Shown here: one piece after another, positions 18,105-25,777 of the stretch | How the letters are laid out: each line of letters opens with the position of its first letter | How positions within the stretch are numbered: position 1 is the stretch's first letter | Source: CAXRDE01 sp964229355 | GTDB taxonomy: Bacteria > Cyanobacteriota > Sericytochromatia > UBA7694 | Assembly (NCBI GenBank): GCA_964229355.1 | Contig: CAXRDE010000011.1 | Location: 1-64,000 of the forward strand | Reading direction: 5' to 3' | DNA: 64,000 bases | Notes under the pieces: generated by a model | Told to the model about the DNA's origin: nothing | The model's database searches: none | The model's input: the letters and a program-made list of their open reading frames with translations, nothing else | Program-made: the position numbers and the translations under genes

Positions 18105-18635
18105 ATGAAAACCTTTGCTTTACAAGCTTCCCCTGAAACTTACAATGCCTTACGCATGCAGGCCCTTTGCTGCACCGAACTCTGGAACACCGCCATGACA
18201 CAGCGTCGCAACAAATACTCCTGGGGCAAGGCCAATGCCGACACCCAACTCCAGGAAATCAAGGACATTCAAGCTCTGGACATGCGCTTTCATGAAATTC
18301 CCCTGAGTGCTCTTCAACAGGTGATTAAAGATCTGGATCAGGCCTATGAAGATTTTCTGGCCGCGAACATGGCCTTTAAAAAGCACCAGCGCGAGACGCG
18401 GCCCGAGATTCCCCGGTTTCTTCCCGAAGATACGCTGTACCCGCTGTATTATACGGCCCATTTTTACGCCTTGCAAAACCATCAAATTATTTTACAGGCC
18501 CATGCTGAAGCCTCACGTCTTCCCTTGACGTTTCCTGAAGAAAGTCTGACACAACAGCTTCAGCAACAGCCCGATTTTTGGCTCTCTCTTGAAGCAGAAG
18601 CGCAAATCCAGCTTTGTACCCAGCGCCCGGCCTAA
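18105..18635 (+). CDS. TnpB N-terminal-like protein lacking the RuvC nuclease domain
   Basis: The 176 residues resemble the N-terminal part of IS200/IS605 TnpB (HTH_OrfB_IS605 region): an opening strand MKTFALQASPETYN, then CCTELWNTAMTQRRNKY, then IPLSALQQVIKDLDQAY, and RPEIPRFLPE before a region ending HQIILQ. TnpB has the same order (helix with a WN-type motif, LQ...L..LD.A, FP.F). The frame then ends, and no RuvC or zinc finger follows. ATG 18105 is chosen by this similarity; CAGGAG lies 14 bases upstream, and another ATG exists at 18060. Its stop overlaps the convergent gene by 4 bases. Function unknown. Confidence 0.6.
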   Translation: MKTFALQASPETYNALRMQALCCTELWNTAMTQRRNKYSWGKANADTQLQEIKDIQALDMRFHEIPLSALQQVIKDLDQAYEDFLAANMAFKKHQRETRPEIPRFLPEDTLYPLYYTAHFYALQNHQIILQAHAEASRLPLTFPEESLTQQLQQQPDFWLSLEAEAQIQLCTQRPA

Positions 18636-19030
18636 GCCTGGGTGACTTCATCATCTTCAAAAGAAGCAGGGCGCATGGCTTTAAAAGAAGCAAATTCCAC
18701 CAGGGGTACCGGTAAAGCCGGGTCTTCCCCCAGGGGAAGGTGACGCTTGTCTTCGGGAATTTGCTCTAAATCAATAAAGCCCACCAACAAATAGGGGTTA
18801 AATTGAAATTGCATGGCCACCCGGCTAAAAAAGTTTTCCTGGGCATAGGCATTGCGACAACGGGTGCACAATACCACAGGGCCGTTACACACCACGGCCT
18901 CACCGGTCTCATTGATCATCATCAGCGGAAAGGTTTCTGAATCGGGTAGCAGTACATCACACTCGATGCATTGCTGAGGCGGCGCTTCTTCACACAATAA
19001 AAAGTCGCGATCTTGCAGTCTATCGTTCAT
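18632..19030 (-). CDS. Small CxxC protein downstream of gatA
   Basis: I do not recognise a family. The 132-residue protein has two cysteine pairs (CIEC near residue 20 and CTRC near residue 56) that look like a zinc ribbon, and an acidic C-terminus. The ATG at 19030 follows an AAAGGA site and sits 5 bases after the gatA stop, so it is probably translated with gatA. It is not GatC: no GatC-type sequence is visible. The end overlaps the TnpB-like gene by 4 bases. Confidence 0.65.
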   Translation of the reverse strand: MNDRLQDRDFLLCEEAPPQQCIECDVLLPDSETFPLMMINETGEAVVCNGPVVLCTRCRNAYAQENFFSRVAMQFQFNPYLLVGFIDLEQIPEDKRHLPLGEDPALPVPLVEFASFKAMRPASFEDDEVTQA

Positions 19031-19035
19031 GGTAT

Positions 19036-20460
19036 TTATTCCTTTTCTAATCCTGTGGGTTGAGAAAGATCCCACTGCGCAGCCGACTCATAAGCAAAAG
19101 CGTGTTGATACACCTCTGCTTCAGCCATGGGTTTGCCCATAATTTGTAAGCCAACGGGGAGCCCCTGTACAAAGCCACAGGGCACCGAAAGTGCGGGAAT
19201 GCCCGTGAGATTGGCCATGACCGTTAAAATATCTGTGGAGTACATTTGTAAAGGGTCTTGCATACGCTCTCCCAGTTTAAAAGCCGTGACCGGTGCCGTG
19301 GGCGCCATCATGACATCGCATTGTTCAAAGGCTTTTTGGGTGTCTCGCATCAACAGCGCCCGTGCTTTCTGGGCCTTGAGATAATAGGCGTCGTAATATC
19401 CTGAAGACAGGGCGAAGGTGCCCAACATAATCCGCAGTTTCACTTCATGCCCAAAGCCTTCAGAGCGGGAGTTCAAATAAAGATCCATCAGGTTTTGGGC
19501 CTGATCACTGCGGTGGCCATAACGGACGCCGTCAAAGCGTGCCAGATTTGAACTGGCCTCGGAGGTGGCAATGAGATAATAAGTGGCCAGCGCATAGGGC
19601 AGTGTAGGCAGCGAGACTTCAATAACCTGAGCCCCTAACTCTGTGTAGAGCTGTAGGGCCTTCTCTACGACGGTACGAACCTCAGAGCTCACCCCTTCCG
19701 TCATCATTTCTTTGGGGACGCCGATAACTTTGCCCGCAATAGACGTGCGCAAAAGACGGGTAAAATCCTCAGCAGACTGGGTTTGGTCACTCGTCGAATC
19801 GCGGGCGTCCGCTCCGGCAATCAAATTCAACAGCAGGGCATTGTCTTCCACATTAGCGGTCATGGGACCAATCTGATCTAAAGAAGACGCATAAGCCACC
19901 AGACCATAGCGAGAAACCCTGCCATAGGTGGGCTTCATGCCCACCACACCACAAAAAGAAGCGGGCAGACGAATGCTACCCCCTGTGGACGACCCCAGAC
20001 TCCAGGGCACCAGATCTGCCGCCACCAAAGCGGCTGAACCCCCACTACTGCCGCCTGGAACGCAGGACAAATCCCAGGGGTTATGGGTCTGCTGGAAGGC
20101 CGAGTTTTCGGTGGAGGAACCCATGGCAAATTCATCCATATTGGCTTTACCCACCACCATGACACCGGCGTCCTTCAGTCGCTCACTGACATGCGCGTCA
20201 AAGGGTGATACATAATGGGCCAACATTTTTGAACCACAGGTCAACCCGTGATCTTTTAAGGCAATATTATCTTTGAGCGCCAGCGGAATACTCCAGACTG
20301 AAGGCTTAGACATCACCGGGGTTTCATAATAATCTAAAAACCCCTGAACCCGTGGCTCATACCGCAGGGTGCGTTGGGCGTAGTGCTGCTGGATGTCGGT
20401 GGGCGTCACTGCATTTTTTTGAAGTTGCTCGTGCCAATACTTTACCGCGTAACGTGTCAT
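19036..20460 (-). CDS. gatA: Asp/Glu-tRNA amidotransferase subunit A
   Basis: The 474-residue amidase-signature protein has the Ser-cisSer-Lys triad at K63, S138 and S162, with spacing identical to that of Staphylococcus GatA, and the typical GSSTGGSIRLPASFCG segment. GatA frees ammonia from glutamine for GatB, which amidates Glu-tRNA(Gln) or Asp-tRNA(Asn). gatB and gatC are not adjacent. An AAGGA site precedes the ATG. It is divergent from the response-regulator gene, sharing a 166-base intergenic region. Confidence 0.93.
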   Translation of the reverse strand: MTRYAVKYWHEQLQKNAVTPTDIQQHYAQRTLRYEPRVQGFLDYYETPVMSKPSVWSIPLALKDNIALKDHGLTCGSKMLAHYVSPFDAHVSERLKDAGVMVVGKANMDEFAMGSSTENSAFQQTHNPWDLSCVPGGSSGGSAALVAADLVPWSLGSSTGGSIRLPASFCGVVGMKPTYGRVSRYGLVAYASSLDQIGPMTANVEDNALLLNLIAGADARDSTSDQTQSAEDFTRLLRTSIAGKVIGVPKEMMTEGVSSEVRTVVEKALQLYTELGAQVIEVSLPTLPYALATYYLIATSEASSNLARFDGVRYGHRSDQAQNLMDLYLNSRSEGFGHEVKLRIMLGTFALSSGYYDAYYLKAQKARALLMRDTQKAFEQCDVMMAPTAPVTAFKLGERMQDPLQMYSTDILTVMANLTGIPALSVPCGFVQGLPVGLQIMGKPMAEAEVYQHAFAYESAAQWDLSQPTGLEKE

Positions 20461-20570
20461 TCAAAAATCCTTACTTTAAAAACTGGGTCATTTTTTTATA
20501 CTAAAATCATCAAAAAAATGTTGAAAAGCAAGCCAAAATCAGACAAGGTCATTTTTTCAGGCTTAACACT

Positions 20571-20587
20571 TAACAGTATACCTGTTA
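20571..20587. promoter_or_regulatory. Inverted repeat upstream of the response regulator
   Basis: TAACAG and CTGTTA are separated by TATAC, forming a 17-base near-palindrome 40 bases before the regulator start. The centre resembles a -10 box, so it could be an operator overlapping a promoter, possibly for autoregulation. No second copy was noticed nearby. Confidence 0.3.
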
Positions 20588-20626
20588 TTCTGATTATCAA
20601 AGATTAAGCAATGAGGAAGTTGAGTC

Positions 20627-21355
20627 GTGTTTGAACGCCCAAAGATTTTAGTCCTTGATGATGAGCCTGATGTGCGCAATTTGTTGGCGCGTATTCTAAA
20701 AGAAGAAAACTATCAGGTGAGCGAAGCCGATACCGCTGAAAGTGCACTCAGTAGCATTGAGGAATCTGTGCCTGATTTGGTCATCGCAGACATCAACTTA
20801 CCCGGTATGAGCGGCCTGGACTTTTTTAAGCTCGTCAAAGAAAACAACCCTCAATTGCCCTTTATCTTCTTGTCAGGACTTACCGATGAATTTGACAAGG
20901 TTCTCGGCCTTGAGTTGGGTGCAGAGGACTACATCACGAAACCCTTTGGCGTACGAGAACTCAAAGCCCGCGTTAAAGTGGTGCTGCGTCGCTTAAAAAA
21001 CAAGAGCAATCCCGATACTCCTGTCGAAGTAGATCCTGATGCCCATGTGGATCTTAGCATCGACATCCCCAAACGCCAGGTCTTTGTGCAGGAAGAAGAA
21101 GTCAACCTCACTAAAAAAGAATTCGATATTCTGGTGCTCCTCTCGTCACGACCTGGACAGGTGTTTACCCGCGAACATATTTTAGATGTGATCTGGAACA
21201 ACGACACCGGTGTCAGCGATCGCACCGTGGATGTTCACATTGGTCGTCTCAGAGAAAAAATTAATATTCATCCCGATCACCCCCCCTATATCGAAACCGT
21301 AAGAGGTGTAGGATACCGTTGCAACACCAGCATTGCCATTCGGGTTTTGCAATAA
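20627..21355 (+). CDS. OmpR-family response regulator (orphan)
   Basis: This 242-residue regulator has a receiver domain with acidic pocket D11-D12, phospho-acceptor D55 (in IADINLPGMSG) and K105 (in TKPFG). A winged-helix DNA-binding domain follows, with VDVHIGRLREKI and the closing ETVRGVGYRC. A GTG start with GAGGAAG placed 7 bases upstream is clear. No histidine kinase lies within the window, so its partner and targets are unknown. The rhodanese operon directly downstream has its own promoter. Confidence 0.93.
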   Translation: MFERPKILVLDDEPDVRNLLARILKEENYQVSEADTAESALSSIEESVPDLVIADINLPGMSGLDFFKLVKENNPQLPFIFLSGLTDEFDKVLGLELGAEDYITKPFGVRELKARVKVVLRRLKNKSNPDTPVEVDPDAHVDLSIDIPKRQVFVQEEEVNLTKKEFDILVLLSSRPGQVFTREHILDVIWNNDTGVSDRTVDVHIGRLREKINIHPDHPPYIETVRGVGYRCNTSIAIRVLQ

Positions 21356-21371
21356 CACCTGCTCATGTGCT

Positions 21372-21400
21372 TTGAGTGAAGTTAGAACATTCGGTATAAT
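21372..21400 (+). promoter_or_regulatory. Promoter of the rhodanese operon
   Basis: TTGAGT (21372-21377) and a perfect TATAAT (21395-21400) are separated by 17 bases, 32 bases before the ATG. This is the best sigma-70-type match seen in the window. A CGGAG ribosome site follows. Confidence 0.65.
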
Positions 21401-21432
21401 GGCTAAAAACCGTTCACGGAGCCATAGACCTT

Positions 21433-22176
21433 ATGAAGAAAATCACCTGGAGCTTAGGCATCGTTGCCGCCATTACCCTGGGAAGCCTGCACGCCACTGC
21501 GCAGGCTCCTTTTCGTGAAAACACAGCCCCTGACAGCCACAACCACGCTCAAGAAATCGATCCCCAACTCTTGATTAAATCCCAGCAGGCCTATGCACTC
21601 ATCAAAAAAGAAAACCCTTTATTGATTGACGTACGCAGCCGCGAAGAGTATAACGCCGAACACATCGTGGGCGCGTTGTCTTACCCTTTCCGCGCCATTC
21701 AGTCCACCACCAACTACCCCTTTGTGGACAAAAACCGCGCCATGCTGCTGTACTGCGGCTGCCCCCACCACTTATCGGGCATGAGCGCCGATATTTTAAT
21801 CAAACGGGGCTACAAAAACGTTAAAGTCATCGACGAAGGCTATTGGGGTTGGAAAGCCATGAATCTACCGGTCATGGTCAACCCGAATGCACCGGCCAAA
21901 ACCACCATGGATTTTGAGGGCCGCTTAACCCACGGCGGACAGCCGGCCAAATATGAAGATGTATTGCTCATTCACCCTGAAACGGGCCAAATTGAAGCCA
22001 CCCGTACCGATGCAAAAGGCTATTTCCGTATGGCGCTACACTTCTACAACTCCGATCTTCAAGACAAAGTCCAGTTTGAAGTGCATGATACCCTGCTAAA
22101 AACTCTGACACTGGGCGATCTTAAGAAAGAAAAAGTCATGCTGGATATGCCGGTACACGTGGCCAGCAAACCGTAA
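21433..22176 (+). CDS. Exported rhodanese-like protein with C-terminal extension
   Basis: The protein starts with a signal peptide (residues 1-24, ending ATAQA). A rhodanese domain (about 45-147) contains LLIDVRSREEYNAEHI and the active-site loop LLYCGCPHHLSG, with C108 as the likely catalytic cysteine and C110 two residues on. The remaining 100 residues (FEGRLTHGG onwards) have a beta-rich, carboxypeptidase-regulatory-like appearance. A sulfur-carrier or thiol-redox role outside the cytoplasm is plausible but unproven. The stop overlaps the next start by one base (TAATG). Confidence 0.8.
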   Translation: MKKITWSLGIVAAITLGSLHATAQAPFRENTAPDSHNHAQEIDPQLLIKSQQAYALIKKENPLLIDVRSREEYNAEHIVGALSYPFRAIQSTTNYPFVDKNRAMLLYCGCPHHLSGMSADILIKRGYKNVKVIDEGYWGWKAMNLPVMVNPNAPAKTTMDFEGRLTHGGQPAKYEDVLLIHPETGQIEATRTDAKGYFRMALHFYNSDLQDKVQFEVHDTLLKTLTLGDLKKEKVMLDMPVHVASKP

Positions 22177-22997
22177 TGGAGCACCCTCTGATGGAACACG
22201 CCCTTTTGGAACGCATTGCCCCTCTACGTCAGCAATTGCAAAACCACCCGCTGTATAGCCAACTGCAAAGCTTTGAAGCCATCCGCTTATTCATGTCCGA
22301 GCACGTCTTTGCCGTCTGGGATTTTATGAGTTTGCTCAAAGCTTTGCAGCAGAACTTAAGTTGCGTCACCACCCCCTGGTTTCCCACCGCTGATCCCGTG
22401 AGTCGCCGCTTGATCAATGAAATCGTTTTGGCTGAAGAAAGCGATGAATTGTCCAGTGGGAAGGTGATCAGCCATTTTGAATGGTATTATCAATCCATGA
22501 AAAGCTGTGGAGCCAGCACCAGCAATATTGACCGACTCCTGCTTACGTTGCAAAGTTGTCCCGAACGCCTCACGGAAGAAACCGTGCTTGAGACCTTAAA
22601 GCAGCAGCATGAAGCAGGTTACTTACACACAGGGACTTACCGCTTTTTAGAAACCACCTGGACTATTTTGGCTACACGACAACCCCACCGCATCGCAGCA
22701 GCCTTTACCCTTGGCCGCGAAGATATTATCCCCGTGATGTTTCACGAAATCGTGAGCCGTTACCAACAAGCCCACCCTGAGCTTCTGGATTTTGTGGCTT
22801 ATCTGGAGCGACACATCGCCTTAGACGGAGATAGCCATGGCCCTCTGGCCTTACGCATGCTCGGTCACTTGTGCGGCAACGATGCTTCCAAATGGGAAGA
22901 GGCAACCCAGACAGCGGAAAGCGCCCTTAAAGCCCGCCTGCTGTTGTGGGATAGTGTTGCAGAACAATTGAAGCTGCAATATGCGCCACAGATTTAA
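22176..22997 (+). CDS. DUF3050 domain protein (haem-oxygenase-like fold)
   Basis: The 273-residue protein matches DUF3050: an N-terminal helical region with FMSEHVFAVWDFMSLLK, LAEESDELSS, and a C-terminal YLERHIALDGDSHGPLA motif with conserved His and Asp. The family is predicted to share the TenA/haem-oxygenase-like di-iron fold, and its reaction is unknown to me. Two starts are possible: 22176 (coupled by TAATG) or 22191, which has GGAG 8 bases upstream. It overlaps the next gene by 17 bases. Confidence 0.8.
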   Translation: MEHPLMEHALLERIAPLRQQLQNHPLYSQLQSFEAIRLFMSEHVFAVWDFMSLLKALQQNLSCVTTPWFPTADPVSRRLINEIVLAEESDELSSGKVISHFEWYYQSMKSCGASTSNIDRLLLTLQSCPERLTEETVLETLKQQHEAGYLHTGTYRFLETTWTILATRQPHRIAAAFTLGREDIIPVMFHEIVSRYQQAHPELLDFVAYLERHIALDGDSHGPLALRMLGHLCGNDASKWEEATQTAESALKARLLLWDSVAEQLKLQYAPQI

Positions 22998-24009
22998 ATA
23001 CGGTATTATTGCAGTTTGCCTGATGGGTTTCATGCCCCCTGCACTGGCTTTGGAGCATTATGACAGCACCTCAGACTCAGTATTTGCAAGGGCATTGCTA
23101 TTTGGACAACGCAGCGCTATAGAAACCTATATCGCTGAAGAAAAACCGGATCTGGACGCTCCCTTGCGCTGGAGCCCTGACAGTCCCATGCGCCCCCTCA
23201 GCCTGGTCCTGACCCAACTCCACAGCCAGCAGCGCTACCGCCTGCCCCGCAATGGCCCTTTAGAGCCCCCTGCCGATGAATATGAGCTGAGCTATCTTTT
23301 GCTACGCTTTAATGCCCAGAGCGTTTACCAGGAACCACACTGGCAAGAGCAAAGCCCCTTGCACATGCTCATGATGCTCCCCGATACCCAACAAGTTCGT
23401 CTGCTCCCTTTGCTCCTGCGTTTTCATGGAGAGGCTTGTTTACCCCTTAAAGACAGCAATGAAAATACCCCCCTCATGCTGGCGCAACAGCAGAATTCAC
23501 CGTTGACACCCCTGCTTGAAAAATACAAACCCACGGGTTTGAGTGATTACCAGATTCGCAGCGCACCCTTTGCCTATGCCAAAGGTGAGCGCATTTATGA
23601 GGCACTCGCCAAAGCCCAAAGCCTGGCGGAAGCCGTGGAAAAGCAAGACGTCCAACGTATGGATTATTGGCTGGATCAGGGTGTCTCACCGGACACGTAT
23701 CATTTGCATCCCAACGGAATACCGCTTTTATACACTTTAGCCCGGCACAAGGGGCGTGAGGGGCTAGAACGCTGGCAACAGTACCGCGCCAACTTTCGGA
23801 TACGGGACCTGCAGGGGCAGCAAGTGCTTCATCATCTGGTGCAGTTTGCACCCGATGGATTTGCGCCCCAGGAACGGCTTCAATTTTTGCTGAACGCGGG
23901 GGCAGATCTACACGCCCGTGATGACGAAGGGCAAACGCCTTTGGCGATGGCCCAAAAAGCAAACCAGCAAATCTGGGTGGATTTGCTGGTCAAGGCGGGA
24001 GCCCGCTAA
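22981..24009 (+). CDS. Exported ankyrin-repeat-like protein
   Basis: The 342-residue protein has a signal peptide (about residues 1-24, ending PALALE). The rest is helical with degenerate ankyrin-type repeats, clearest in QFLLNAGADLHARDDEG and QTPLAMAQ near the C-terminus and in SNENTPLMLAQQ mid-protein. A periplasmic protein-binding role is likely. It is the last gene of the rhodanese operon and converges on the LysM gene, 21 bases away. Confidence 0.7.
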   Translation: MRHRFKYGIIAVCLMGFMPPALALEHYDSTSDSVFARALLFGQRSAIETYIAEEKPDLDAPLRWSPDSPMRPLSLVLTQLHSQQRYRLPRNGPLEPPADEYELSYLLLRFNAQSVYQEPHWQEQSPLHMLMMLPDTQQVRLLPLLLRFHGEACLPLKDSNENTPLMLAQQQNSPLTPLLEKYKPTGLSDYQIRSAPFAYAKGERIYEALAKAQSLAEAVEKQDVQRMDYWLDQGVSPDTYHLHPNGIPLLYTLARHKGREGLERWQQYRANFRIRDLQGQQVLHHLVQFAPDGFAPQERLQFLLNAGADLHARDDEGQTPLAMAQKANQQIWVDLLVKAGAR

Positions 24010-24030
24010 CAGAAGGCTCTGGAACGCTGG

Positions 24031-25668
24031 CTATTTCAAAAGCTTGTCAATCTGCTGGGTTACGCTGGGGGGCAATTGTGCCCAGGTACCACTGGCCTGA
24101 TGTTGTTGGCGGAGCTGACTGAACGGCTTTTCACGATCACTAAAGGTCCCGTCAAAAGACTCAGCAATTTGTCCGAGCAATTTTGCAGAGTTAGGTTCGC
24201 CATACTGTGCTGAAACAGTCGCCAGTTTATCAAGAACCACAAAAGCAGCATTATCACTAATGTTATTCATAAACTCAGCCACCGGAAAACCGGGCTCACT
24301 CATAATCTGAGTGGTCAACATGGGGTCAATGGATTGATGCGTTAAAATACGCCCCAGCACTTCAGACTGACCTTTAGATACCAGGGTATTGGCAAGCTCC
24401 ACTTTATCGGCCACGCTGCCTTGCTCCCAAATTTGTACAGCGGTGCCGCGAATTTCTTCGGGCTGGTTAGGTCCGCCAAAAAACATGTACTTTTTGTCGT
24501 CCAGCAATTTATCGAGCTGGGCTTTTTGCGGGCTTAGATCAGCAGTGGGTCCAGGGCTAGAGGTCGCGGCTTCTTTGGCAGCAGGTTCAGGCTGCTGCAA
24601 GCTGGCCACGGTTCCCTCTTTGCTGGTGGCTTTATGGTAAATGGCATATGTGCCTGCAGCCACACCCGCCACCACGAGGCCGGCGGTCACCGCGGTCACT
24701 GAGCCTGCCACTTTAGGCCCACCCACTTTTTTAATGATTTTACTTAAGGCAGGACCTGTGGGCACTTCTAAGCCCACCTTGCCAATCACGCTGTTCACGC
24801 CTTTGGCCACCACCTGTGCCGTCTGATAACCGCCCAGGTTACCCGCGGTACGGGTCATGGCAATCAAGGTTGCGCCAGTACCTACTGTACCCACAACGCC
24901 GCCAATAACAGCCGCTTTACCAATGCCTGAGCTGCTCTTTGCGGTAGGCTGCCCAATACTCGATAGGGGAGGATTATTGGGTGTGGTGTTAACTGGAGGT
25001 GCGACAGGCTCATCAGGGACTGCAGGGGCATCGGGTACATTGGGCTGCGCAGGAGCCGTGGGCTCACTCACCACAGGCTGGCTGGGTTTGGGGTCTGCCA
25101 CGTTGGGTAATTTGGGCTCGGGGAAAGGCAGCTCGCCGGGTGGACGTAGAAAAGGTTTGTCTGCAGGCGGGGCGGCCGGAGGCTCAGAAGGCGCACTGGG
25201 CTCTTCAGCCACAGGGGGCAATACAGGCTCTTCAGCCACAGGCGGCGCAGGTGGCTCAACGGGAGCTGGAGGTGCTGCCACAGGAGGCGTAGGAGGTTCA
25301 GTATCTACAGGAGAAGGGATATTGGTAGGTGGAGGTGTGGGAGCCACTTTGATTTCCCTGGGCAAGGTCAGCGTCTGCCCGGGATAAATCAGATCAGGAT
25401 TTTTAATTTGCTCTTTGTTGAGGGCGTGGATTTGCTTCCACTTCATGGGATCGCCCAGTTTGAGATCCGCAATATCCCATAGCGTATCGCCTTTTTTGAC
25501 CTGATAGGTTTCAAGCTGGACACTTTCACCCTGAGACAGCGATGAATTGACCGCCGCGGGAGCTGCTGTCGCCTGGGTTGGTGCAGCAGCCTGTACCTGA
25601 CTGCGATTCGCTTCAACCGCTAAAGAGGCACTGGCCGCATTGACGGGGTTATTGGATATGGCTGACAT
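24031..25668 (-). CDS. LysM protein with long proline-rich linker
   Basis: The 545-residue protein has a LysM domain (about residues 52-103; YQVKKGDTLWDIA and IYPGQTLTLP), a Pro/Glu/Ala-rich region (about 107-235, with a duplicated PPVAEEP unit) and two glycine-rich hydrophobic stretches (about 251-270 and 318-344). A helical C-terminal domain follows. No N-terminal signal peptide is visible even though LysM binds peptidoglycan, so export or the true topology is unclear. The ATG follows AGGAG. The C-terminal domain is unrecognised. Confidence 0.75.
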   Translation of the reverse strand: MSAISNNPVNAASASLAVEANRSQVQAAAPTQATAAPAAVNSSLSQGESVQLETYQVKKGDTLWDIADLKLGDPMKWKQIHALNKEQIKNPDLIYPGQTLTLPREIKVAPTPPPTNIPSPVDTEPPTPPVAAPPAPVEPPAPPVAEEPVLPPVAEEPSAPSEPPAAPPADKPFLRPPGELPFPEPKLPNVADPKPSQPVVSEPTAPAQPNVPDAPAVPDEPVAPPVNTTPNNPPLSSIGQPTAKSSSGIGKAAVIGGVVGTVGTGATLIAMTRTAGNLGGYQTAQVVAKGVNSVIGKVGLEVPTGPALSKIIKKVGGPKVAGSVTAVTAGLVVAGVAAGTYAIYHKATSKEGTVASLQQPEPAAKEAATSSPGPTADLSPQKAQLDKLLDDKKYMFFGGPNQPEEIRGTAVQIWEQGSVADKVELANTLVSKGQSEVLGRILTHQSIDPMLTTQIMSEPGFPVAEFMNNISDNAAFVVLDKLATVSAQYGEPNSAKLLGQIAESFDGTFSDREKPFSQLRQQHQASGTWAQLPPSVTQQIDKLLK

Positions 25669-25700
25669 GATTTTACTCCTGATCGTTCGACATGGATCGT

Positions 25701-25729
25701 CGTATACTCTTATTATTTCATATCGGCAA
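25701..25729 (-). promoter_or_regulatory. Probable promoter of the LysM gene
   Basis: On the minus strand TTGCCG (25729-25724) and TATACG (25706-25701) are 17 bases apart, with four of six matches each, about 33 bases before the ATG. An AGGAG site follows. Confidence 0.4.
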
Positions 25730-25777
25730 AGAAAGAAAAAAGTTGCTTAAAAATTTAAATTAATCTTGATCTTTTCT

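Noticed and set aside
17948..18800. Insertion sequence or guide RNA locus around the TnpB-like gene
   Set aside because: No terminal repeats, TnpA, or guide-like structure was recognised. The flanks are tamB and the gatA pair.
18632..19030. gatC
   Set aside because: The protein has CxxC pairs and lacks the GatC helical pattern.
24857..25387. 176-residue open frame opposite the LysM gene
   Set aside because: It is glycine-rich and mirrors the proline-rich codons of the real gene on the other strand. It has no recognisable start site.
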